Source: Clarkia xantiana subsp. parviflora
Lineage: Eukaryota; Streptophyta; Magnoliopsida; Myrtales; Onagraceae
Assembly (NCBI GenBank): GCA_036873135.1
Contig: JAPTYO010000034.1
Coordinates: 1,140,978 to 1,204,977 of the forward strand
Direction of reading: 5' to 3'
Length of the DNA: 64,000 nucleotides
The position numbers and the translations under genes are program-made. The notes beneath the pieces were generated by a model that was not told where the DNA came from, searched no databases, and saw nothing but the letters and a program-made list of their open reading frames with translations. The number at the start of each line of letters is the position of its first letter. Position 1 is the first letter of the stretch. This document shows, piece after piece, positions 41,295-56,200 of this stretch.

Positions 41295-44200
41295 AAGATT
41301 TTTTCTTTCTAATCTAATAATTTAGAAGCTTATGAGTCCAAAATGAGAATTAGTTTCAATCATTCCACGGTCATATACGGCGAGTAAAAGTGCAAATAAA
41401 ACTGATTTCATCAAAAATAGGGTTCCGAGTGAGGTTATATTGAAAAAATGAGAAAATTGCCGAAACCGAAGATTTTTCCTTACTTACCATCACAGAAAAC
41501 TTGGTGCTTATGAGTCCGATATGAGAAATAGTTTTAACCATTCAACGGACTTATACGGCGAGTAAGAGTGCAAATATAACTGATTTCATCAAAAATAGAA
41601 GTCCGAGTGAGGTTATATAGAAAAAATGAGAAAATTGGCCGAAACCGAAGATAATTCCTTACTACATCACATAAAACTTGGTGATTATGAGTCCAAAATA
41701 AGAATTATTTTCAATCATTCCACGGTCATATACGACGAGTAAGAGTGCATATAAAACTGATATCATAAAAAATAAGTGTCCGAGTAAGGTTATATTGAAA
41801 AAATGAGAAAATTGGCCGAAACCGAAGATTTTTCCTTACTTACCATCACATAAAACTTGGTGTTTATGAGTCCAATATGAGAAATAGTTTCAACCATTCC
41901 ACGGTGTTATCCGACGAGTAAGAGGGCAAATAAAACTGATTTAATCAAAAATAGAGGTCCGAGTGAGGTTATATTGAAAAAATGAGAAAATTGGCCGAAA
42001 CCGAAGATTTTTCATTACTTACCATCACAGAAAACTTGGTGCTTATGAGTCTGATATGAGAAATAGTTTCAACCATTCCACGGTCATATACGAGAAGTAA
42101 GAGTGCAAATAAAACTGATTTCATAAAAAATAAGGGTCCGAGTGATGTTATATTGAAAAAAAAAATGAGAAAAAAGGCCGAAACCGAAGATTTTTCCTTA
42201 CTTACCATCACAGAAAACTTGGTGCTTATGAGTCCGGTATGATAAATAGTTTCAACCATTCCACGGTCATATACGACAAGTAAGAGTCCAAATAAAACTG
42301 ATTTCATAAAAAATAGGTGTCCGAGTGAGGTTATATTGAAAAAATGAGAAAATTGGCCGAAACCGAAGATTTTTCCTTACTAACCATCACAGAAAACTTG
42401 GTGCTTATGAGTCAAATATGAGAAATAGTTTCAACAATTCCACGTTAATATACGACGAGTAAGAGTGCAATTAAAGTTGATTTCATAAAAAATAGGGGTC
42501 CGAGTGATGTTATATTGAAAAAATGAGAAAATTGGCAGAAACCGAAGATTTTTCCTTACTAACCATCACAGAAAACTTGGTGCTTATGAGTTTGATATGA
42601 GAAATAGTTTCAACCATTCCACGGTCTTATAGGACGAGTAAGAGTGTAGATAAAACTGATTTCATAAAAAATAGAGGACCGAGTTAGGTTATATTGAAAA
42701 AAATAAGAAAATTGGCCGAAACCGAAGATTTTTCCTTACTAACCATCACAGAAACTTGGTGCTTATGATCCGATATGAGAAATAGTTTCAACCATTCCAC
42801 GGTCTTATAGGACGAGTAATAGTGTAGATAAAACTGATTTCATAAAAAATAGAGGTCCGAGTAAGGTTATATTGAAAAAAATGAGAAAATTGGCCGAAAC
42901 CGAAGATTTTTCCTTACTAACCATCACATAAAAATTGGTGCTTATGAGTCCGATATGAGAAATAGTTTCAACCATTCCACGGTCTTATAGGACGAGTAAG
43001 AGTGCAGATAAAACTGATTTCATAAAAAATAGAGGTCCGAGTAAGATTATATTGAAAAAATGAGAAAATTAGCCGAAACCGAAGATTTTTCCTTACTAAC
43101 CATCACAGAAAACTTGGTGCTTATGAGTCTGATATGAGAAATAGTTTCAACAATTCCACGGTCTTATAGGACGAGTAAGAGTGCAGATAAAACTGATTCA
43201 TAAAAAATAGAGGTCCGAGTAAGGTTATATTGAAAAAATTAGAAAATTAGCCGAAACCGAAGATTTTTCCTTACTAACCATCACAGAAACTTGGTGCTTA
43301 TGATCCGATATGAGAAATAGTTTCAACCATTCCACGGTCTTATAGGACGAGTAAGAGTTCAGATAAAACTGATTTCATAAAAAATAGAGGTCCGAGTAAG
43401 GTTATATTGAAAAAAATGAGAAAATTGGCCGAAACCGAAGATTTTTCCTTACTAACCATCACATAAAAATTGGTGCTTATGAGTCCGTTATGAGAAATAG
43501 ATTCAACCATTCCACGGTCTTATAGGACGAGTAAGAGTGCAGATAAAACTGATTTCATAAAAATTAGAGGTCCGAGTAAGGTTATATTGAAAAAATGAGA
43601 AAATTGGCCGAAACCGAAGATTTTTCCGTACTAACCATCACAGAAGACTGGGTGCTTATGATTCCGATATGAGAAATAGTTTCAACCATTCCACGGTCTT
43701 ATAGGACGAGTAAGAATGCAGATAAAACAGATTTCATAAAAAATAGAGGTCCGAGTAAGGTTATATTGAAAAAATGAGAAAATTGGCCGAAACCGAAGAT
43801 TTTTCCTTACTAACCATCACAAAAAACTGGGAGCTTATGAGTCCGATATGAGAAATAGTTTCAACCATTCCACGGTCTTATAGGACGAGTAAGAGTGCAG
43901 ATAAAACTGATTTCATAAAATATAGAGGTCCAAGTAAGGTTATATTGAAAAAAATGAGAAAATTGGCCGAAACCGAAGATTTTTCTTTACTTACCATCAC
44001 AGAAAACTTGGTGCTTATTATTCCGATATGAGAAATGGTTTCAACCATTCCACGGTCTTATACGACGAGTTAGAATGCGAATAAAACTGAATTCATAAAA
44101 AATAGAGGTCCGAGTGAGGTTATATTGAAAAAATGAGAAAATTGATCCAAACCGAAGATTTTTCCTTACTTACCATCACAGAAAACTTGGTGCTTATTAT

Positions 44201-47200
44201 TCCGATATGAGAAATGGTTTCAACCATTCCACGGTCTTATACGACAAGTTAGAATGCGAATAAAACTGATTTCATAAAAAATAGAGGTCCGAGTGAGGTT
44301 ATATTGAAAAAATGAGAAAATTGGCCGAAACCGAAGATTTTTCCTTACTTACCATCACAGAAAACTTGGTGCTGATGATTCAGATATGAGAAATGGTTTC
44401 AACCATTCCACGGTCTTATACGACGAGTTAGAATGCAAATAAAACTGATTTAAAAAAAATAGAGGTCCGAGTGAGGTTATATTGAAAAAATGAGAAAATT
44501 GGCCGAAACCGAAGATTTTTCCTTACTTACCATCACAGAAAACTTGGTGCTTATGATTCCGATATGAGAAATGGTTTCAACCATTCCACGGTCTTATACG
44601 ACGAGTTAGAATGCGAATAAAACTGATTTCATAAAAAATAGAGGTCCGAGTGAGGTTATATTCAAAAAATGAGAAAATTGGCCGAAACCGAAGATTTTTC
44701 CTTACTTACCATCACAGAAAACTTGGTGCTTATTATTCCGATATGAGAAATGGTTTCAACCATTCCACGGTCTTATACGACGAGTTAGAATGCGAATAAA
44801 ACTGATTTCATAAAAAATAGAGGTCCGAGTGAGGTTATATTGAAAAAATGAGAAAATTGGCTGAAACCGAAGATTTTTCCTTACCATCACAGAAAACTTG
44901 GTGCTTATGATTCCGATATGAGAAATGGTTTCAACCATTCCACGGTCTTATACGACGAGTTAGAATGCAAATAAAACTGATTTCATAAAAAATAGAGGTC
45001 CGAGTGAGGTTATATTGAAAAAATGAGAAAATTGGCCGAAACCGAAGATTTTTCCTTACTTACCATCACAGAAAACTTGGTGCTTATGATTCCGATATGA
45101 GAAATGGTTTCAACCATTCCACGGTCTTATACAACGAGTTAGAATGTAAATAAAACTGATTTCATCAAGAATAGAGGTCCGAGAGAGGTTATATTGAAAA
45201 AATGAGAAAATTGGCCGAAATCCAAGATTTTTCCTTACTTACCATCACAGAAAACTTGGTGCTTATGATTTCGATATGAGAAATGGTTTCAACCATTCCA
45301 CGGTCTTATACAACGAGTTAGAATGCAAATAAAACTAATTTCATAAAAAATAGAGGTCCGAGTGAGGTTATATTGAAAAAATGAGAAAATTGGCCGAAAT
45401 CGAAGATTTTTCCTTACTAACCATCACAAAAAACTTGGTGCTTATGAGTCAAATATGAGAAATAGTTTCAACCATTCCACATTTATATACGACGAGTAAG
45501 AGTGCAAATAAAATTGATTTCATCAAAAATAGGGGTCCGAGTGAGGTTATATTGAAAATTTAGAAAATTGGCCGAAACCGAAGATTTTTCCTTACTAACC
45601 ATCACAGAAAACTTGGTGCTTATGAGTCCGATATGAGAAATAGTTTCAACCATTCCACGGTCATATAGGACAAGTAAGAGTGCAGATAAAACTGATTTCA
45701 TAAAAAATAGAGGTCCGAGTAAGGTTATATTGAAAAAATGAGAAAATTGGCCGAAACCGAAGATTTTTCCTTACTAACCATCACAGAAAACTGGGTGCTT
45801 ATGATTCCGATATGAGAAATAGTTTCAACCATTCCACGGTCTTATAGGACGAGTTAGAATGCAAATAAAACTGATTTCATAAAAAATAGAGGTCCGAGTA
45901 AGGTTATATTGAAAAAATGAGAAAATTGGCCGAAACCGAAGATTTTTCCTTACTAACCATCACAGAAAACTGGGTGCTTATGAGTCCGATATGAGAAATA
46001 GTTTCAACCATTCCACGGTCTTATAGGACAAGTAAGAGTGCAAATAAAACTGATTTCATAAAATATAGAGGTCCGAGTGAGGTTATATTGAAAAAATGAG
46101 AAAATTGGCCGAAACCGAAGATTTTTCCTTACTAACCATCACAGAAAACTTGGTGCTTATGAGTCCGATATGAGAAATAGTTTCAACCATTCCACGGTCT
46201 TATACGACGAGTAAGAGTGCAAATAAAACTGATTTCATAAAAAATAGAGGTCCGAGTGAGGTTATATTGAAAAAATGAGAAAATTGGCCGAAACAGAAGA
46301 TTTTTCCTTACCATCACAGAAAACTTGGTGCTTATGATTCCGATATGAGAAATGGTTTCAACCATTCCACGGTCTTATACGACGAGTAAGAGTGCAAATA
46401 AAACTGATTTCATAAAAAATAGAGGTCCGAGTGAGGTTATATTGAAAAAATGAGAAAATTGGCCGAAACCGAAGATTTTTCCTTACTTACCATCACAGAA
46501 AACTTGGTGCTTATGATTCCGATATGAGAAATGGTTTCAACCATTCCACGGTCTTATACGACGAGTTAGAATGCAAATAAAACTGATTTCATAAAAAATA
46601 GAGGTCCGAGTGAGGTTATATTGAAAAAATGAGAAAATTGGCCGAAACCGAAGATTTTTCCTTACTTACCATCACAGAAAACTTGGTGCTTATGATTCCG
46701 ATATGAGAAATGGTTTCAACCATTCCACGGTCTTATACGACGAGTTAGAATGCAAATAAAACTGATTTCATAAAAATAGAGGTCCGAGTGAGGTTATATT
46801 GAAAAAATGAGAAAATTGGCCGAAACCGAAGATTTTTCCTTACTTACCATCACAGAAAACTTGGTGCTTATGATTCCGATATGAGAAATGGTTTCAACCA
46901 TTCCACGGTCTTATACGACGAGTTAGAATGCAAATAAAACTGATTTCAAAAAAATAGAGGTCCGAGTGAGGTTATATTGAAAAAATGAGAAAATTGGCCG
47001 AAACTGAAGATTTTTCCTTACTAACCATCACAGAAAACTTGGTGCTTATGATTCCGATATGAGAAATAGTTTCAACCATTCCACGGTCTTATACGACGAG
47101 TTAGAATGCAAATAAAACTGATTTCATAAAAAATAGAGGTCCGAGTGAGGTTATATTGAAAAAATGAGAAAATTGGCCGAAACCGAAGATTTTTCCTTAC

Positions 47201-50200
47201 TAACCATCACAGAAAACTTGGTGCTTATGATTCCGATATGAGAAATAGTTTCAACCATTCCACGGTCTTATACGACGAGTAAGAATGCAAATAAAACTGA
47301 TTTCATAAAAAATAGAGGTCCGAGTGAGGTTATATTGAAAAAATGAGAAAATTGGCCGAAACCGAAGATTTTTCCTTACTAACCATCACAGAAAACTTGG
47401 TGCTTATGATTCCGATATGAGAAATGGTTTCAACCATTCCACGGTCTTATACGACGAGTAAGAGTGCAAATAAAACTGATTTCATAAAAAATAGAGGTCC
47501 GAGTGAGGTTATATTGAAAAAATGAGAAAATTGGCCGAAACCGAAGATTTTTCCTTACTTACCATCACAGAAAACTTGGTGCTTATGATTCCGATATGAG
47601 AAATGGTTTCAACCATTCCACGGTCTTATACGACGAGTTAGAATGCAAATAAAACTGATTTCATAAAAAATAGAGGTCCGAGTGAGGTTATATTGAAAAA
47701 ATGAGAAAATTGGCCGAAACCGAAGATTTTTCCTTACTTACCATCACAGAAAACTTGGTGCTTATGATTCCGATATGAGAAATGGTTTCAACCATTCCAC
47801 GGTCTTATACGACGAGTTAGAATGCAAATAAAACTGATTTCATAAAAAATAGAGGTCCGAGTGAGGTTATATTGAAAAAATGAGAAAATTGGCCGAAATC
47901 GAAGATTTTTCCTTACTTACCATCACAGAAAACTTGGTGCTTATGATTCCGATATGAGAAATGGTTTCAACCATTCCACGGTCTTATACGACGAGTTAGA
48001 ATGCAAATAAAACTGATTTCATAAAAAATAGAGGTCCGAGTGAGGTTATATTGAAAAAATGAGAAAATTGGCCGAAACCGAAGATTTTTCCTTACTTACC
48101 ATCACAGAAAACTTGGTGCTTATGATTCCGATATGAGAAATGGTTTCAACCATTCCACGGTCTTATACGACGAGTTAGAATGCAAATAAAACTGATTTCA
48201 TAAAAAATAGAGGTCCGAGTGAGGTTATATTGAAAAAATGAGAAAATTGGCCGAAACCGAAGATTTTTCCTTACCATCACAGAAAACTTGGTGCTTATGA
48301 TTCCGATATGAGAAATGGTTTCAACCATTCCACGGTCTTATACGACGAGTTAGAATGCAAATAAAACTGATTTCATAAAAAATAGAGGTCCGAGTGAGGT
48401 TATATTGAAAAAATGAGAAAATTGGCCGAAACCGAAGATTTTTCCTTACTTACCATCACAGAAAACTTGGTGCTTATGATTCCGATATGAGAAATGGTTT
48501 CAACCATTCCACGGTCTTATACGACGAGTTAGAATGCAAATAAAACTGATTTCATCAAAAATAGAGGTCCGAGTGAGGTTATATTGAAAAAATGAGAAAA
48601 TTGGCCGAAATCCGAAGATTTTTCCTTACTTACCATCACAGAAAACTTGGTGCTTATGATTCCGATATGAGAAATGGTTTCAACCATTCCACGGTCTTAT
48701 ACGACGAGTTAGAATGCAAATAAAACTGATTTCATAAAAATAGAGGTCCGAGTGAGGTTATATTGAAAAAATGAGAAAATTGGCCGAAATCGAAGATTTT
48801 TCCTTACTAACCATCACAGAAAACTTGGTGCTTATGATTCCGATATGAGAAATAGTTTCAACCATTCCACGGTTATATACGACGAGTAAGAATGCAAATA
48901 AAACTGATTTCATAAAAAATAGAGGTCCGAGTGAGGTTATATTGAAAAAATGAGAAAATTGGCCGAAACCGAAGATTTTTCCTTACTAACCATCACAGAA
49001 AACTTGGTGCTTATGATTCCGATATGAGAAATAGTTTCAACCATTCCACGGTCTTATACGACGAGTAAGAATGCAAATAAAACTGATTTCATAAAAAATA
49101 GAGGTCCGAGTGAGGTTATATTGAAAAAATGAGAAAATTGGCCGAAACCGAAGATTTTTCCTTACTAACCATCACAGAAAACTTGGTGCTTATGATTCCG
49201 ATATGAGAAATGGTTTCAACCATTCCACGGTCTTATACGACGAGTTAGAATGCAAATAAAACTGATTTCATAAAAAATAGAGGTCCGAGTGAGGTTATAT
49301 TGAAAAAATGAGAAAATTGGCCGAAACCGAAGATTTTTCCTTACTAACCATCACAGAAAACTTGGTGCTTATGATTCCGATATGAGAAATGGTTTCAACC
49401 ATTCCACGGTCTTATACGACGAGTAAGAATGCAAATAAAACTGATTTCATAAAAAATAGAGGTCCGAGTGAGGTTATATTGAAAAAATGAGAAAATTGGC
49501 CGAAACCGAAGATTTTTCCTTACTAACCATCACAGAAAACTTGGTGCTTATGATTCCGATATGAGAAATAGTTTCAACCATTCCACGGTCTTATACGACG
49601 AGTAAGAGTGCAAATAAAACTGATTTCATAAAAAATAGAGGTCCGAGTGAGGTTATATTGAAAAAATGAGAAAATTGGCCGAAACGAAGATTTTTCCTTA
49701 CCATCACAGAAAACTTGGTGCTTATGATTCCGATATGAGAAATGGTTTCAACCATTCCACGGTCTTATACGACGAGTAAGAGTGCAAATAAAACTGATTT
49801 CATAAAAATAGAGGTCCGAGTGAGGTTATATTGAAAAAATGAGAAAATTGGCCGAAACCGAAGATTTTTCCTTACTTACCATCACAGAAAACTTGGTGCT
49901 TATGATTCCGATATGAGAAATGGTTTCAACCATTCCACGGTCTTATACGACGAGTTAGAATGCAAATAAAACTGATTTCATAAAAAATAGAGGTCCGAGT
50001 GAGGTTATATTGAAAAAATGAGAAAATTGGCCGAAATCGAAGATTTTTCCTTACTTACCATCACAGAAAACTTGGTGCTTATGATTTCGATATGAGAAAT
50101 GGTTTCAACCATTCCACGGTCTTATACGACGAGTTAGAATGCAAATAAAACTGATTTCATAAAAAATAGAGGTCCGAGTGAGGTTATATTGAAAAAATGA

Positions 50201-53200
50201 GAAAATTGGCCGAAATCGAAGATTTTTCCTTACTAACCATCACAGAAAACTTGGTGCTTATGATTCCGATATGAGAAATGGTTTCAACCATTCCACGGTT
50301 ATATACGACGAGTAGAATGCAAATAAAACTGATTTCATAAAAAATAGAGGTCCGAGTGAGGTTATATTGAAAAAATGAGAAAATTGGCCGAAACCGAAGA
50401 TTTTTCCTTACTAACCATCACAGAAAACTTGGTGCTTATGATTCCGATATGAGAAATGGTTTCAACCATTCCACGGTCTTATACGACGAGTTAGAATGCA
50501 AATAAAACTGATTTCATAAAAAATAGAGGTCCGAGTGAGGTTATATTGAAAAAATGAGAAAATTGGCCGAAACCGAAGATTTTTCCTTACTACCATCACA
50601 GAAAACTTGGTGCTTATGATTCCGATATGAGAAATGGTTTCAACCATTCCACGGTCTTATACGACGAGTTAGAATGCAAATAAAACTGATTTCATAAAAA
50701 ATAGAGGTCCGAGTGAGGTTATATTGAAAAAATGAGAAAATTGGCCGAAATCGAAGATTTTTCCTTACTAACCATCACAGAAAACTTGGTGCTTATGATT
50801 CCGATATGAGAAATAGTTTCAACCATTCCACGGTCTTATACGACGAGTAAGAGTGCAAATAAAACTGATTTCATAAAAATAGAGGTCCGAGTGAGGTTAT
50901 ATTGAAAAAATGAGAAAATTGGCCGAAACCGAAGATTTTTCCTTACTAACCATCACAGAAAACTTGGTGCTTATGATTCCGATATGAGAAATGGTTTCAA
51001 CCATTCCACGGTCTTATACGACGAGTAAGAGTGCAAATAAAACTGATTTCATAAAAAATAGAGGTCCGAGTGAGGTTATATTGAAAAAATGAGAAAATTG
51101 GCCGAAACAGAAGATTTTTCCTTACCATCACAGAAAACTTGGTGCTTATGATTCCGATATGAGAAATGGTTTCAACCATTCCACGGTCTTATACGACGAG
51201 TAGAATGCAAATAAAACTGATTTCATAAAAAATAGAGGTCCGAGTGAGGTTATATTGAAAAAATGAGAAAATTGGCCGAAACCGAAGATTTTTCCTTACT
51301 TACCATCACAGAAAACTTGGTGCTTATGATTCCGATATGAGAAATGGTTTCAACCATTCCACGGTCTTATACGACGAGTTAGAATGCAAATAAAACTGAT
51401 TTCATAAAAAATAGAGGTCCGAGTGAGGTTATATTGAAAAAATGAGAAAATTGGCCGAAACCGAAGATTTTTCCTTACTTACCATCACAGAAAACTTGGT
51501 GCTTATGATTCCGATATGAGAAATGGTTTCAACCATTCCACGGTCTTATACGACGAGTTAGAATGCAAATAAAACTGATTTCATAAAAAATAGAGGTCCG
51601 AGTGAGGTTATATTGAAAAAATGAGAAAATTGGCCGAAACCGAAGATTTTTCCTTACTTACCATCACAGAAAACTTGGTGCTTATGATTCCGATATGAGA
51701 AATGGTTTCAACCATTCCACGGTCTTATACGACGAGTTAGAATGCAAATAAAACTGATTTCATAAAAAATAGAGGTCCGAGTGAGGTTATATTGAAAAAA
51801 TGAGAAAATTGGCCGAAACGAAGATTTTTCCTTACTAACCATCACAGAAAACTTGGTGCTTATGATTCCGATATGAGAAATGGTTTCAACCATTCCACGG
51901 TCTTATACGACGAGTAAGAATGCAAATAAAACTGATTTCATAAAAAATAGAGGTCCGAGTGAGGTTATATTGAAAAAATGAGAAAATTGGCCGAAACCGA
52001 AGATTTTTCCTTACTAACCATCACAGAAAACTTGGTGCTTATGATTCCGATATGAGAAATGGTTTCAACCATTCCACGGTCTTATACGACGAGTAAGAAT
52101 GCAAATAAAACTGATTTCATAAAAAATAGAGGTCCGAGTGAGGTTATATTGAAAAAATGAGAAAATTGGCCGAAACCGAAGATTTTTCCTTACTAACCAT
52201 CACAGAAAACTTGGTGCTTATGATTCCGATATGAGAAATGGTTTCAACCATTCCACGGTCTTATACGACGAGTAAGAATGCAAATAAAACTGATTTCATA
52301 AAAAATAGAGGTCCGAGTGAGGTTATATTGAAAAAATGAGAAAATTGGCCGAAACGAAGATTTTTCCTTACCATCACAGAAAACTTGGTGCTTATGATTC
52401 CGATATGAGAAATGGTTTCAACCATTCCACGGTCTTATACGACGAGTAAGAGTGCAAATAAAACTGATTTCATAAAAAATAGAGGTCCGAGTGAGGTTAT
52501 ATTGAAAAAATGAGAAAATTGGCCGAAACGAAGATTTTTCCTTACTTACCATCACAGAAAACTTGGTGCTTATGATTCCGATATGAGAAATGGTTTCAAC
52601 CATTCCACGGTCTTATACGACGAGTTAGAATGCAAATAAAACTGATTTCATAAAAAATAGAGGTCCGAGTGAGGTTATATTGAAAAAATGAGAAAATTGG
52701 CCGAAACCGAAGATTTTTCCTTACTTACCATCACAGAAAACTTGGTGCTTATGATTCCGATATGAGAAATGGTTTCAACCATTCCACGGTCTTATACGAC
52801 GAGTTAGAATGCAAATAAAACTGATTTCATAAAAAATAGAGGTCCGAGTGAGGTTATATTGAAAAAATGAGAAAATTGGCCGAAACCGAAGATTTTTCCT
52901 TACTTACCATCACAGAAAACTTGGTGCTTATGATTCCGATATGAGAAATGGTTTCAACCATTCCACGGTCTTATACGACGAGTTAGAATGCAAATAAAAC
53001 TGATTTCAAAAAAATAGAGGTCCGAGTGAGGTTATATTGAAAAAATGAGAAAATTGGCCGAAACCGAAGATTTTTCCTTACTTACCATCACAGAAAACTT
53101 GGTGCTTATGATTCCGATATGAGAAATGGTTTCAACCATTCCACGGTCTTATACGACGAGTTAGAATGCAAATAAAACTGATTTCATAAAAAATAGAGGT

Positions 53201-56200
53201 CCGAGTGAGGTTATATTGAAAAAATGAGAAAATTGGCCGAAACCGAAGATTTTTCCTTACTTACCATCACAGAAAACTTGGTGCTTATGATTCCGATATG
53301 AGAAATGGTTTCAACCATTCCACGGTCTTATACGACGAGTTAGAATGCAAATAAAACTGATTTCATAAAAAATAGAGGTCCGAGTGAGGTTATATTGAAA
53401 AATGAGAAAATTGGCCGAAACCGAAGATTTTTCCTTACCATCACAGAAAACTTGGTGCTTATGATTCCGATATGAGAAATGGTTTCAACCATTCCACGGT
53501 CTTATACGACGAGTTAGAATGCAAATAAAACTGATTTCATAAAAATAGAGGTCCGAGTGAGGTTATATTGAAAAAATGAGAAAATTGGCCGAAACCGAAG
53601 ATTTTTCCTTACTTACCATCACAGAAAACTTGGTGCTTATGATTCCGATATGAGAAATGGTTTCAACCATTCCACGGTCTTATACGACGAGTTAGAATGC
53701 AAATAAAACTGATTTCATAAAAAATAGAGGTCCGAGTGAGGTTATATTGAAAAAATGAGAAAATTGGCCGAAATCCAAGATTTTTCCTTACTTACCATCA
53801 CAGAAAACTTGGTGCTTATGATTCCGATATGAGAAATGGTTTCAACCATTCCACGGTCTTATACGACGAGTTAGAATGCAAATAAAACTGATTTCATAAA
53901 AATAGAGGTCCGAGTGAGGTTATATTGAAAAAATGAGAAAATGGCCGAAATCGAAGATTTTTCCTTACTAACCATCACAGAAAACTTGGTGCTTATGATT
54001 CCGATATGAGAAATAGTTTCAACCATTCCACGGTTTATACGACGAGTAAGAGTGCAAATAAAATGATTTCATAAAAAATAGAGGTCCGAGTGAGGTTATA
54101 TTGAAAAATTAGAAAATTGGCCGAAACCGAAGATTTTTCCTTACTTACCATCACAGAAAACTTGGTGCTTATGATTCCGATATGAGAAATGGTTTCAACC
54201 ATTCCACGGTCTTATACGACGAGTTAGATGCAAATAAAACTGATTTCATAAAATTAGAGGTCCGAGTGAGGTTATATTGAAAAAATGAGAAAATTGGCCG
54301 AAACCGAAGATTTTTCCTTACTAACCATCACAGAAAACTTGGTGCTTATGATTCCGATATGAGAAATAGTTTCAACCATTCCACGGTCTTATACGACGAG
54401 TTAGAATGCAAATAAAACTGATTTCATAAAAAATAGAGGTCCGAGTGAGGTTATATTGAAAAAATGAGAAAATTGGCCGAAACCGAAGATTTTTCCTTAC
54501 TAACCATCACAGAAAACTTGGTGCTTATGAGTCCGATATGAGAAATAGTTTCAACCATTCCACGGTCTTATAGGACGAGTAAGAGTGCAAATAAAACTGA
54601 TTTCATAAAAATAGAGGTCCGAGTGAGGTTATATTGAAAAAATGAGAAAATTGGCCGAAACCGAAGATTTTTCCTTACTAACCATCACAGAAAACTTGGT
54701 GCTTATGATTCCGATATGAGAAATAGTTTCAACCATTCCACGGTCTTATACGACGAGTAAGAGTGCAAATAAAACTGATTTCATAAAAAATAGAGGTCCG
54801 AGTGAGGTTATATTGAAAAAATGAGAAAATTGGCCGAAACGAAGATTTTTCCTTACCATCACAGAAAACTTGGTGCTTATGATTCCGATATGAGAAATGG
54901 TTTCAACCATTCCACGGTCTTATACGACGAGAGTGCAAATAAAACTGATTTCATAAAAAATAGAGGTCCGAGTGAGGTTATATTGAAAAAATGAGAAAAT
55001 TGGCCGAAACCGAAGATTTTTCCTTACTTACCATCACAGAAAACTTGGTGCTTATGATTCCGATATGAGAAATGGTTTCAACCATTCCACGGTCTTATAC
55101 GACGAGTTAGAATGCAAATAAAACTGATTTCATAAAAAATAGAGGTCCGAGTGAGGTTATATTGAAAAAATGAGAAAATTGGCCGAAACCGAAGATTTTT
55201 CCTTACTTACCATCACAGAAAACTTGGTGCTTATGATTCCGATATGAGAAATGGTTTCAACCATTCCACGGTCTTATACGACGAGTTAGAATGCAAATAA
55301 AACTGATTTCATAAAAATAGAGGTCCGAGTGAGGTTATATTGAAAAAATGAGAAAATTGGCCGAAACCGAAGATTTTTCCTTACTTACCATCACAGAAAA
55401 CTTGGTGCTTATGATTCCGATATGAGAAATGGTTTCAACCATTCCACGGTCTTATACGACGAGTTAGAATGCAAATAAAACTGATTTCATAAAAAATAGA
55501 GGTCCGAGTGAGGTTATATTGAAAAAATGAGAAAATTGGCCGAAACCGAAGATTTTTCCTTACTTACCATCACAGAAAACTTGGTGCTTATGATTCCGAT
55601 ATGAGAAATGGTTTCAACCATTCCACGGTCTTATACGACGAGTTAGAATGCAAATAAAACTGATTTCATAAAAAATAGAGGTCCGAGTGAGGTTATATTG
55701 AAAAAATGAGAAAATTGGCCGAAACCGAAGATTTTTCCTTACCATCACAGAAAACTTGGTGCTTATGATTCCGATATGAGAAATGGTTTCAACCATTCCA
55801 CGGTCTTATACGACGAGTTAGAATGCAAATAAAACTGATTTCATAAAAAATAGAGGTCCGAGTGAGGTTATATTGAAAAAATGAGAAAATTGGCCGAAAC
55901 CGAAGATTTTTCCTTACTTACCATCACAGAAAACTTGGTGCTTATGATTCCGATATGAGAAATGGTTTCAACCATTCCACGGTCTTATACGACGAGTTAG
56001 AATGCAAATAAAACTGATTTCATCAAAATAGAGGTCCGAGTGAGGTTATATTGAAAAAATGAGAAAATTGGCCGAAATCCAAGATTTTTCCTTACTTACC
56101 ATCACAGAAAACTTGGTGCTTATGATTCCGATATGAGAAATGGTTTCAACCATTCCACGGTCTTATACGACGAGTTAGAATGCAAATAAAACTGATTTCA

